Shown piece after piece: positions 16,985-24,955 of a DNA stretch of 64,000 nucleotides. The notes beneath the pieces were generated by a model. The model did no database searches and had not been told where the DNA came from. It worked only from the letters and a program-made list of their open reading frames with translations. This stretch comes from Taklimakanibacter sp021828105 (lineage in GTDB: Bacteria; Pseudomonadota; Alphaproteobacteria; Rhizobiales; Aestuariivirgaceae). Each line of letters opens with the position of its first letter. Within the stretch, counting starts at the first letter, position 1. Location of the stretch: NCBI GenBank assembly GCA_021828105.1, contig JAKATG010000002.1, positions 310,001 to 374,000 on the forward strand, in the 5' to 3' direction. The translations under genes were made by a program, and so were the position numbers.

Positions 16985-18235
16985 CTAGTTCACATAAAGG
17001 AGGCCATCCGTATCGATCTCCGGCTTGCGGCCGGAAACGAGATCGGCGACGAATTTCCCCGATCCTGCCGCCATGGTCCAGCCGACATGGCCATGGCCGC
17101 AATCGAGGAAGAGATTGCGATAGCGGGCGGGGCCGAGGATGGGCACCGAGGTCGGCGTCATGGGCCTGAGGCCTGCCCAATATTCGGCCTTGGCCTCATC
17201 GACGCAGCCCGGGAAGAGGTCCTTCGCGGTCTGCAGCAGGCGACGGAAATCGACCGGCTTGTAGCTGCGGTCGTAGCCCGCGAATTCCGCGGTGCTCGCG
17301 ACTCTGAGCCTTTCGCCGAGCCTGGAATAGGCGATGAGGCGATCCTCGTCGACCCCGCCCATGGTGGGCCCGAGCGACGGGTCGGCAAGCGGGATGGTGG
17401 CCGAATAGCCTTTCACCGGATAGATCGGGATATCGAGCCCGATGCTGCGCGTGATGAGCGGCGTCTCCGGTCCCAAGGCCACCACGATGGCATCCGCGGT
17501 CAGTCGGCCTTTGTCGGTGACGACAGCCGCCACCCGATCGCCGTCGGCTTCGAGGCCCAAGATTTTCGTTCCGAAGCGGAAGCGCACGCTGAGGTTGTTC
17601 TCGCACCATTGGGCGAGGTTGCGCGAGAATTTGCAGCTGTCGCCCGTTTGGTCGAGGGGTGAATAGAGGGCGCCGGCGATCTCATGCGCCGCCGATCCGA
17701 GGCCGGGCTCGAGCTCGACCATGCGCGTGGCGTCGATCTTCTCGATGGTGAGGCCGTTGTCGGCGAGGATCTGCATATGCTTGGCGCCGGCATCGAGGCT
17801 CTGCTCGGAGCGGTAGAAATAAAGAATGCCCTTGCGGCCGTCGTCATAGGCGACATTGGTGTGGGCCTGGATCTCGTTGATGCAGGTCTTGGAATAGAAA
17901 GCGAGCCTGAGCTTGCGCAAGGTGTTGATATGCGCGCGCGCATGCGTGCACTCGAACAAGAACTTCCAGCTCCAGGCGATGAAGCGTGGATCGAGATTGA
18001 TCCCGACCTTGATGCCGAGATCGCGCCGGTAGAGCGACTTGATGAAGACGGCGAGTGCTGCGGGCGAGGCCCAGGCATAGGAGTCACCCGGCGAGACGAG
18101 GCCGGCATTGCCATAGCTCGTCTCGCTCGCCGCTTCTTTATTGCGCTCGATCACTTCGACCTCATGGCCGTCGCGGCCGAGATAATAGGCGACCGCGACA
18201 CCCACCACGCCACCGCCCAGGACCAGCACTTTCAT
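16985..18235 (-). CDS. DadA-like D-amino acid dehydrogenase
   Basis: FAD enzyme of 416 aa, probably membrane-associated, oxidising D-amino acids to 2-keto acids. Motifs are MKVLVLGGGVVGVAVAYYLG (FAD dinucleotide fold), ETSYGNAGLVSPGDSYAWASP, which is characteristic of DadA, and the C-terminal WAGLRPMTPTSVPILGP with CGHGHVGWTMAAGSG. The start overlaps the stop of the C45 hydrolase gene in ATGA. Next to a basic-amino-acid racemase-like protein and an AruI-like decarboxylase it could act on D-arginine, D-ornithine or D-lysine; that specificity is inference. Confidence 0.92.
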   Translation of the reverse strand: MKVLVLGGGVVGVAVAYYLGRDGHEVEVIERNKEAASETSYGNAGLVSPGDSYAWASPAALAVFIKSLYRRDLGIKVGINLDPRFIAWSWKFLFECTHARAHINTLRKLRLAFYSKTCINEIQAHTNVAYDDGRKGILYFYRSEQSLDAGAKHMQILADNGLTIEKIDATRMVELEPGLGSAAHEIAGALYSPLDQTGDSCKFSRNLAQWCENNLSVRFRFGTKILGLEADGDRVAAVVTDKGRLTADAIVVALGPETPLITRSIGLDIPIYPVKGYSATIPLADPSLGPTMGGVDEDRLIAYSRLGERLRVASTAEFAGYDRSYKPVDFRRLLQTAKDLFPGCVDEAKAEYWAGLRPMTPTSVPILGPARYRNLFLDCGHGHVGWTMAAGSGKFVADLVSGRKPEIDTDGLLYVN

Positions 18236-19260
18236 AGGATGCCTCCACGAATGGATATGCCCTTGGCCGGCCGCAGGCGCGCCGGCGCGTTGCCTTCGGC
18301 AAAGCGAATGGTGCGCGCGCCGTCGGCGAAAGCAGCAGAAGACTGGCGCCAGCGCGCCACCGGCCAGACGAGCTCGGCGGATGCATCTTCAGGCCGATAG
18401 ACCGCCGTATAGAGCGTACCATAGCCGCGTCCGTAGGCCGTCTGGAAGACGGGCGGGCGCAGGAAGGCCTTGAGCAGCGCCTCGGTCTCGGGCGCGTCGA
18501 CCATCGCCTGTTCCAGACTTTCGGCGCGCTCGAGCGAGCGGGTCGCCGTCGCATGGCGCGGCCATTCGACCTCATGCTGGTGATTGGTGGCGACACGCTG
18601 GTCGAGAATCTCGGTCGGACGGTCAGGCGCCACGAAAACCGTGGCATGTTGGCCGCTGCGGTCGAGGAGCGTTATCGTATAAGACATGTGGACGGGAACG
18701 CGATCGAGGATCTTCGCCGCCTCGGCGACGGTCGACGCGAATTCGAGCACATAGCGCATGACGATCGGGATGCCGAAACCCTCGGCGACCGCGGTGCGGC
18801 CACCGAAAGCGAGCGAGGCGGCCAGTCCATCTTCGTTGATGCCGTCGAGCACGCCCCACAGGCAGTCGACCATCGCCAGCACCCGCTTGCCATTGAGCCG
18901 CGAGGCGAGCCAGGTGCCTTCGAGCAGCTTCGGACTGTAATCGTAGTTGCGGATGATGGCAGGCTCGCCGCCCAGGCTGATCGCCTGCGAGCAGCCGCCG
19001 ACATACATGGGCGGGCACCACATCGACAGAAAGCGGGCCTCGAGGTCGCCGCCGCCTGCCGCTTCCGCCACCGCCTCATAGGCGGGGAGAAGCTCCGGCA
19101 TATGTTGGCGAATGGCCCTGAGGCTCGCGAGATAAGTGGGCCGCGCCTTCAGCCCGTCGCGCATGAACCAGCGGCTATAGGCATGCCAGTGGCGGTCATA
19201 GATCGTCCGCCATTTCGGCCCCGGCCGGTCTTCCGCGATCGCTTCGAAGACGATGTTCAT
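18232..19260 (-). CDS. C45 family Ntn-hydrolase (acyltransferase/amidohydrolase)
   Basis: 342 aa. Member of the acyl-CoA:6-aminopenicillanate acyltransferase (C45) family, made as a precursor that cuts itself to free an N-terminal Cys. The expected site is at VGGCSQAISLGG, with Cys90 after Gly89, followed by the family's IIRNYDYSP (Arg104, Asn105, Asp107) and LWGVLDGINEDGL. Bacterial members hydrolyse or form amides. Position between a DadA-like enzyme (ATGA overlap) and an ATP-grasp ligase suggests that it removes an amide group put on by that ligase; this is inference. No signal peptide is visible. Confidence 0.85.
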   Translation of the reverse strand: MNIVFEAIAEDRPGPKWRTIYDRHWHAYSRWFMRDGLKARPTYLASLRAIRQHMPELLPAYEAVAEAAGGGDLEARFLSMWCPPMYVGGCSQAISLGGEPAIIRNYDYSPKLLEGTWLASRLNGKRVLAMVDCLWGVLDGINEDGLAASLAFGGRTAVAEGFGIPIVMRYVLEFASTVAEAAKILDRVPVHMSYTITLLDRSGQHATVFVAPDRPTEILDQRVATNHQHEVEWPRHATATRSLERAESLEQAMVDAPETEALLKAFLRPPVFQTAYGRGYGTLYTAVYRPEDASAELVWPVARWRQSSAAFADGARTIRFAEGNAPARLRPAKGISIRGGIL

Positions 19261-19279
19261 GTGCTTACTGCTCTATCAC

Positions 19280-19390
19280 CCTCACCCTGAGGTGCCCGCC
19301 GAAGGCGGGCCTCGAAGGGCCTGTTGCAGCGAGTTCGCTCTATCCTGATGGATGCTTCGAGGCTCGCTGCGCTCGCACCTCAGCATGAGG
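19280..19390. repeat. long inverted repeat between ATP-grasp and C45 genes
   Basis: In the 136-base gap inside the operon, CTCACCCTGAGGTG at the left pairs with CACCTCAGCATGAG at the right (12 of 14), and an inner GCCTCGAAG pairs perfectly with CTTCGAGGC. An additional small hairpin (GCCCGCC, GAAG, GGCGGGC) lies in the left arm. Elements of this look (CCTGAGGTGC...GCCTCGAAGG) are dispersed in many Hyphomicrobiales genomes. In the transcript it could pause, stabilise or cut the mRNA between the upstream and downstream halves of the operon. Confidence 0.75.
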
Positions 19391-19396
19391 ATGTGG

Positions 19397-20851
19397 TTAA
19401 AGTATCTTGAACGAACCGGGCGCCGGCGCTTCGTCTCGCTGGATCTCGGTCAGGGGCTTCGCCGCATAGAGCCGCTTGATGCCCTTGATCCAGTCGCGCG
19501 CCCGGTCGTTCAAATCGAAATCCTCGCTCATCACCCGGCCGCGGGTGATGAGGATGCCGAGATCGGCGCCTTCATAGCGATAGTCGCCGGGCCCGGTGAT
19601 GCGCAGGAAGAAGGCCTCGCGCTCGGATTCGATCGCCTGGCGGTTGTAGTCGAAGCGGTCATAGGAGACCGAGCCGTCGCTCGCCATGCGATAGATGCCG
19701 GTCGCCGGCGCGTGGATCACGATGTCGACCGTCTCGTCGGTCGATTTGATGACGAGCTGCGACCAGGAATCGATGAATTCCCGGCGCGCCCAGCGCTCGT
19801 TCAGCTCCTCGACGTCGATCTTGTATTTGAGGCCGGAGAATTCGAGCAGATGGAACAGGAAGAGCGGCGCATCGGCATAGGCGAAGGCGGCGTGGTTGGT
19901 CATCGACGAGGCGCCGCAGATGCGCGGATTGAGCTCGCCCAGATAGACTTCGCCATCGGTCTCGTCGATGAGGAAATCGAGATCGAAATAGCCACGATAG
20001 CCTTCCTTGATCAGCCGGTTGCCGAAGCGGAACGCCATGTCGCGCGCCTTGTTGCGCACCTTCTCGCTGAAGGCGCCAGGGAAGATCTCGTTGCCGCACC
20101 AGCCGCCTTTGTAGGGCGTGAGCTCCTTGCGGCCGACGACCTCGGTCAGAAGCGGGCCGACCAGCGTGCCGGAGCGCGTGGCGCAGGCTTCCATGGTGGC
20201 GCCGCGGCACTTGATCCGCTTCATGATCTTCACTTCCTTCTCGCCCGTGATGTCCTTCGCATGACGGGCGAAGTCCTGCTCATTGGCGATGAAGAAAGTG
20301 GTGTGGCCGGAATCGCCAAAAGCGCTCTGCACCACGAGGTCGCGGCCGATCCTGGCCTTGTCGGCGGCCTTGATCAATTCGTCATAGCTCGAGGCCCTGG
20401 CCAGCGTATTGGGCACCGAGGCGACGCCCGCCTTGTTGCCGATGCGCACCGTCTCCATCTTGTTGTCGCAGCGCGACCGGAGCTTGGCCTCGGGGAACCA
20501 CACATCGATGCCGAGCTCATCGCACAGGCCCTCGGTCTCCTCGTCGAACATCAGGAAGGTGGCGGCGGGCTTGCCGCCGCGCTTCTTGACATGGTCGACC
20601 ACATCCTTGTGCTGGAGCATGTGGTTGTTGATGTCCTCGATCGACTCGAACTCGTCATGCGCCTGCTTGCCGGGCACGAAGACATTGGGATGCCGGCCGT
20701 CGAAACAGTCGATGTAGTTGATGAATTTGAGATTGCGCACCCACTGGTCGATGCCGATGAGGTTGAAGTTGGTGGCCGAGATGAAATAGATCGGCTGCTC
20801 GTTGCGATGCATGACATTGCGCAAATCCGATACGTTCCTGACCGTCTGCAT
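19397..20851 (-). CDS. ATP-grasp ligase
   Basis: 484 aa. ATP-grasp enzymes join a carboxylate to an amine through an acyl phosphate. The middle shows the grasp fold (DLVVQSAFGDSGHTTFFI as the ATP loop, then EVKIMKRIKCRG) and the metal site YLGELNPRICGASSMTNH near residues 330-345. The N-terminal 130 residues (IYFISATNFNLIGIDQWVRN) do not match carbamoyl-phosphate synthase or biotin carboxylase closely, and there is no biotin or BCCP partner. It starts 14 bases after the ALDH stop. The substrates are unknown. Confidence 0.82.
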   Translation of the reverse strand: MQTVRNVSDLRNVMHRNEQPIYFISATNFNLIGIDQWVRNLKFINYIDCFDGRHPNVFVPGKQAHDEFESIEDINNHMLQHKDVVDHVKKRGGKPAATFLMFDEETEGLCDELGIDVWFPEAKLRSRCDNKMETVRIGNKAGVASVPNTLARASSYDELIKAADKARIGRDLVVQSAFGDSGHTTFFIANEQDFARHAKDITGEKEVKIMKRIKCRGATMEACATRSGTLVGPLLTEVVGRKELTPYKGGWCGNEIFPGAFSEKVRNKARDMAFRFGNRLIKEGYRGYFDLDFLIDETDGEVYLGELNPRICGASSMTNHAAFAYADAPLFLFHLLEFSGLKYKIDVEELNERWARREFIDSWSQLVIKSTDETVDIVIHAPATGIYRMASDGSVSYDRFDYNRQAIESEREAFFLRITGPGDYRYEGADLGILITRGRVMSEDFDLNDRARDWIKGIKRLYAAKPLTEIQRDEAPAPGSFKIL

Positions 20852-20865
20852 CGTTTCCTCTTCGC

Positions 20866-22317
20866 TTAGGCGGCTTTGAGCCGGCGTGTCTTGTGCTTGA
20901 CTTCGAGATAGGCATCGAGGCCCCAGGGACCGAGCTCGCGGCCGATGCCGCTAGCCTTGAAGCCGCCCCAGGAGGTCTCGACGAAGATCACTTGTGGGCT
21001 GTTGATCCAGATGAGGCCCGAGTCGATCGCATCCGCCACCCGCTCGCCGCGGTTCTTGTCATTCGTCACCACGGTGGCGACGAGGCCGAAGTCGCTGTCA
21101 TTGGCGAGAGCGACGGCTTCGTCCTCGTTTGAGAAAGTCTTCACGCACAGCACCGGACCGAAAATCTCCTCGCGCCAGAGAGGACTCGAGACCGGGACAT
21201 CGCCGAAAATCGTCGGAGCGATGAACCAGCCGGTCCCGAGTCCTTCCGGCCTGCCGCCGCCCAGGATGAGGTCGAGGCCGTCCGCCTTGCCGCGCGCGAT
21301 ATAGGACATGACCTTGTCATATTGCGCTCTTGTGGTGAGGGGACCCAAAGTCGTTGCGGGGTCGAGCGGGTCGCCGGGCTTCAACGCCCTGGCCGCGGCG
21401 ATGACGCGCTCCATCAGCCTGGGCGCGATCTTGTCTTCGACCAGCAGCCTCGAGGTCGCCGAGCACATCTGCCCGGCATTGAAGAAGATCCCGTTGATCA
21501 CGCATTCGGTGGCGATGTCGAGGTCGGCATCGGCGAAGACGACGATCGGCGATTTGCCGCCGAGCTCGAGGCTCACCGCCTTGGGGCCTTGCGCCGCTGC
21601 GGCCATGACGCGAGCGCCCACGGCATTGCTACCGGTGAAGGAGATTTTGGCGACGTCCTTGTGCGTCGTGAGCGGAGCGCCGACATCGGGACCCAGTCCG
21701 GTGACGAGATTGAGCACGCCTTTCGGCAGGCCCACCTCGTCGGCGATGGCGCCGAGCTCGAGCTCGACGATCGGCGTCACTTCCGAAGGCTTCAGCACCA
21801 CGGTGCAGCCGGCGGCGAGCGCCGGCGCCACTTTCCAGGATGTCGTCACCATCGGGAAATTCCACGGCACGATCAACCCCGCGACACCGATCGGCTCGCG
21901 CCGCAGCGTCGCGCGGAAGGCGCTGTCGGGGACTTGGACAGCCGCATCCTGCTCGCGGTCGAGCTCGACGGCGAGGCGGCCGTAATAGTCGAAGGACGTG
22001 GCCACATCCTGCATGTCGATCAGCGCTTCGGCGAGCGGCTTGCCGTTATTGAGCGACGAGAGCCGGGCAAGCTCGTCCTTGCGCTCGCGCACGCGCGCGG
22101 CAATGGCTGAAAGAAAACGGCCGCGCACCGAACCCGAAGCCCGTTTCCAGGCAGGGAAGGCCGCGGCCGCCGCCTTCACGGCGAGGTCGACATCGTCAGG
22201 CCCCCCGGCCGCCACCTGATGAATGACCTTTTCCGTGAAGGGATTGAAGACGGGGATGGTGCCGCCGCGCACAGGCGCCCGCCATTCGCCGTCGATATAA
22301 AGTCTGTCGCGCATCAC
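20866..22317 (-). CDS. NAD(P)-dependent aldehyde dehydrogenase
   Basis: 483 aa, whole aldehyde dehydrogenase superfamily fold. Visible are the NAD site PWNFPMVTTSWKVAPALAAG, SFTGSNAVG, the general-base Glu in SLELGGKSP, and the nucleophile Cys in NAGQMCSATSRLLV. The start overlaps the stop of the TPP decarboxylase gene in ATGA, arguing that it oxidises the aldehyde made by that enzyme. If the pathway starts from arginine, this would be 4-guanidinobutyraldehyde, as for KauB of pseudomonads (analogy, not shown). Confidence 0.93.
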   Translation of the reverse strand: MMRDRLYIDGEWRAPVRGGTIPVFNPFTEKVIHQVAAGGPDDVDLAVKAAAAAFPAWKRASGSVRGRFLSAIAARVRERKDELARLSSLNNGKPLAEALIDMQDVATSFDYYGRLAVELDREQDAAVQVPDSAFRATLRREPIGVAGLIVPWNFPMVTTSWKVAPALAAGCTVVLKPSEVTPIVELELGAIADEVGLPKGVLNLVTGLGPDVGAPLTTHKDVAKISFTGSNAVGARVMAAAAQGPKAVSLELGGKSPIVVFADADLDIATECVINGIFFNAGQMCSATSRLLVEDKIAPRLMERVIAAARALKPGDPLDPATTLGPLTTRAQYDKVMSYIARGKADGLDLILGGGRPEGLGTGWFIAPTIFGDVPVSSPLWREEIFGPVLCVKTFSNEDEAVALANDSDFGLVATVVTNDKNRGERVADAIDSGLIWINSPQVIFVETSWGGFKASGIGRELGPWGLDAYLEVKHKTRRLKAA

Positions 22318-23924
22318 GCCGCCAGCTCATGCGCCAGGGACTCGCCGGCACGGATCTCGATGATGGTCGGCACTTTGCGCTTCGCCGACTGCACGAGCTC
22401 GTCGCGCAGAGCGACGATATCGGCCGGGCGCACGGCATGGCAGCCGAGCCCTTGCGCGATGGCGATGAAGTCCGGCGTATAGATGTCGACGCCGATCTCG
22501 GGGATCTGGCGGTCGCGCATATAAGCCTTGATCTCGCCGTAGCCGCTATTGTTCCAGATCACCACGGCAAGCGGCACTTGCGCCTCGACGGCGGAAGCGA
22601 GCTCGGGCAGTGAGAACTGCAAGCCGCCATCGCCGATCAGGCAGACGGCGGGGCGATGGAATTGCCCGAGCTTCGCACCAATGGCGGCCGGCAGGCCATA
22701 GCCCAGCGTGCCGTAGCCGGTGCTCGAATTGAAGTAGGAACGCGGTCGAGGTGCTTCATAGGTCTGATTGGCGGCATAGACCGGCTCGGTCTGGTCGCCG
22801 GCAATGACGACATCGGGCAACGCCTCGCTGATCACGCCCAGCAAGCGGCCATGGGTGCGGCATTGCGGCCACAGGCGCTTTTCGATCTTCTGGCGCAAAG
22901 CCGCGCTGCGCGCTTCGCCGTTTCGCTTCGCTCCTGCCTTACCGGCGAGTGCCTGGTTGAGCGCCGCGACGGCGAGCGTGCTGTCCGCAAAGATCGCGAC
23001 GTCGGCCGGCAGCTGATTGACCAGCTGCAACGGATCGATGTCGATGCGGATGAGCTTGCCCTTGACCACGATGGCCTTGGGCTCGGGATACATTTCCGTC
23101 TCGCCGAACTCGGTGCCGATGGCGAGGACGACGTCGCTCTTTTCGAGCACGTCCTGGGCCGCATCCATGCCGAGATTGCCGGCGAGCGCGAGCTTGTGGC
23201 CTCGGGGCATTATGCCCTTGCCGTTGATGGTCGTGAAGACGGGCGCATCGAGGGCCTCGGCGAGCTTGCGGATCTCCGTTGCGGCATCGGCCGCTCCGCC
23301 ACCGGCAATGATGAGAGGGGTCTTGGCCTTGGCGAGAAGGGAGGCCGCTTCCGCGATGAGCTTCGGATCGGGCGCCGGGCGCGACGGTAAGGTCCAGGCC
23401 TTCGCCTTGTCGTCCATCCTGGCGGTGATGACATCGAGCGGGATCTCGATGTGGACCGGACGTGGCCGGCTGCTTCCAAAGACGGCGAAAGCGCGCGCCA
23501 GGACCTCCGGCAACTGCTGAGGGTCGAGCAGCGTGTGGCTGAAGGCGGCAACGCCCGAGATCAGATTGCGCTGCGAGGGCAATTCATGCAGCCGCCCCTG
23601 TCCCATGCCGAGATGCGCGCGGGTGTTGACGCTCGAGATCACCAGCATGGGCACGGAATCGGCATAGGCCTCGCCCATGGCGGTCGCGATATTGGTCATG
23701 CCGGGACCGGTGATGATGAAGCACACGCCGGGCTTGCCCGAAGCTCGGGCATAGCCGTCGGCCATGAAGCCCGCCCCTTGCTCATGGCGCGGCGTCACAT
23801 GGCGGATCTTCGTCGCCTCGAGGCCGCGATAGAGCTCGACGGTATGGACGCCCGGAATGCCGAAAATCACCTCGACGCCATAGGCTTCGAGAAACTTGAC
23901 CAGAACTTCACCGCAAGTGGACAC
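22314..23924 (-). CDS. TPP-dependent 2-keto acid decarboxylase, AruI-like
   Basis: 536 aa ThDP enzyme related to acetolactate synthase. N-terminal STCGEVLVKFLEAYGVEVIF, the GIPGVHTVELYRG block, catalytic Glu48 in RHEQGAGFMADGYAR, and the ThDP/Mg motif GDGGLQFS...NNSGYGEIK are clear. The N-terminal block resembles 5-guanidino-2-oxopentanoate decarboxylase (AruI) of the arginine transaminase pathway, which makes 4-guanidinobutyraldehyde. I choose a GTG start at 23922-23924 because AAGGAG precedes it and the family begins there; the open frame runs on to 23984. ALS function is less likely: no small subunit nearby. Confidence 0.88.
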   Translation of the reverse strand: MSTCGEVLVKFLEAYGVEVIFGIPGVHTVELYRGLEATKIRHVTPRHEQGAGFMADGYARASGKPGVCFIITGPGMTNIATAMGEAYADSVPMLVISSVNTRAHLGMGQGRLHELPSQRNLISGVAAFSHTLLDPQQLPEVLARAFAVFGSSRPRPVHIEIPLDVITARMDDKAKAWTLPSRPAPDPKLIAEAASLLAKAKTPLIIAGGGAADAATEIRKLAEALDAPVFTTINGKGIMPRGHKLALAGNLGMDAAQDVLEKSDVVLAIGTEFGETEMYPEPKAIVVKGKLIRIDIDPLQLVNQLPADVAIFADSTLAVAALNQALAGKAGAKRNGEARSAALRQKIEKRLWPQCRTHGRLLGVISEALPDVVIAGDQTEPVYAANQTYEAPRPRSYFNSSTGYGTLGYGLPAAIGAKLGQFHRPAVCLIGDGGLQFSLPELASAVEAQVPLAVVIWNNSGYGEIKAYMRDRQIPEIGVDIYTPDFIAIAQGLGCHAVRPADIVALRDELVQSAKRKVPTIIEIRAGESLAHELAA

Positions 23925-24011
23925 GCTCGTTCTCCTTATCGAATCAGCGGCCGGCAAAGTGCCTGGATAGGTCGCGCAAGTCATCCTTGCGTCCGGAAAC
24001 CGAACTTCTCG

Positions 24012-24941
24012 TCATCCCGCAGAGCCTTCCGCGGGAGCGTCGGCTTCGTCCGAGAAATCGACATGGGCGTGGCGCGGAACGATGATCATCGGCACCGGCG
24101 CGTTGCGGATGATCCGGTTGCCGTTGGAGCCGAGGAAGACCTGCGCCAGGGGGCCGAGGCGGCCCGAGCCGATGACCAGGACCTCGCCCGGCTTCCAGCC
24201 GATGGACTGGAGCGCCTCTTTCCAGTTGGCGCCGTCGCCAATGACGGTCTTCACCGGCATATCGCTCGAGAGCTCCGCGAGGAGAGCCTTCTGCGCCGCA
24301 ACGGCCTGGCTGCGCCATTGATTGGCGACGAGATTCTCGATCTGGTAGCCGGCACCGGTCGGATACATCTGCTTGTCGCGCACCACGAAAGTCGCGAGCC
24401 TGAGCGGCACCTGGTATTTGCGGCTGAAGCCCACGCAATAGTCGACCGTCGCCTTCGACTTGCGGGTCGCGCCATAGGCGCAGGTCATGCGGGGGAGCAC
24501 GGTCTTGCCGCCGGTATTGAAGCCGCGCGGCGCCAGCGCCACGGGCAGCTTCGAGGAATGCAGGAGATTGCGCGTGACGCTGCCTTCCAGGAACTTGCCG
24601 ACGGTCGCCCCGCGCGAGGAGCCGAGCACGATCATGTCGGCGCCGAGATCCTCGGCCGTGGCGAGAAGGCCTTCCTGGGCGGAGGTGTAGCTGCGCGTGA
24701 TGAACTGCGCCTGAAGCTTGTTGCCGACGAGGGCCTTGGCCTTGTCCATCGCCTTCTCGGCATGCTTGTCGAGAAAGGCCGCATATTCCGCATCCACCCG
24801 GGCCATGGAGGGATAGCCCCAGGCACTGGGCTGGATGAGGCAGACGACCATCTTCGCCTTGTTGCGCTGCGACAGCATCGTGCCGAGAGCGAGAGCCTCC
24901 TCGCCGCCGCGATCGGCCGAATAGGCAACCAGATATTTCAT
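24012..24941 (-). CDS. tandem universal stress protein
   Basis: 309 aa with two Usp domains. Each carries an ATP-binding pattern: GSSRGATVGKFLEGSVTR in the first and GSGRLGPLAQVFLGSNG in the second, both close to G-x2-G-x9-G-(S/T). It follows the permease gene by 14 bases. Usp domains are often fused to, or encoded beside, cationic amino acid transporters, so a role in controlling the permease is reasonable. The 87-base gap to the TPP gene holds no gene. Confidence 0.9.
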   Translation of the reverse strand: MKYLVAYSADRGGEEALALGTMLSQRNKAKMVVCLIQPSAWGYPSMARVDAEYAAFLDKHAEKAMDKAKALVGNKLQAQFITRSYTSAQEGLLATAEDLGADMIVLGSSRGATVGKFLEGSVTRNLLHSSKLPVALAPRGFNTGGKTVLPRMTCAYGATRKSKATVDYCVGFSRKYQVPLRLATFVVRDKQMYPTGAGYQIENLVANQWRSQAVAAQKALLAELSSDMPVKTVIGDGANWKEALQSIGWKPGEVLVIGSGRLGPLAQVFLGSNGNRIIRNAPVPMIIVPRHAHVDFSDEADAPAEGSAG

Positions 24942-24955
24942 CTAAGCCTCCCGCC

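Noticed and set aside
18232..19260. Penicillin-biosynthetic acyltransferase
   Set aside because: The C45 family name comes from that fungal enzyme, but no beta-lactam genes are present; a general amide hydrolase is more likely.
22314..23924. Acetolactate synthase large subunit (ilvB)
   Set aside because: No small subunit gene nearby, and the N-terminal block and neighbours favour a 2-keto acid decarboxylase of the AruI type.
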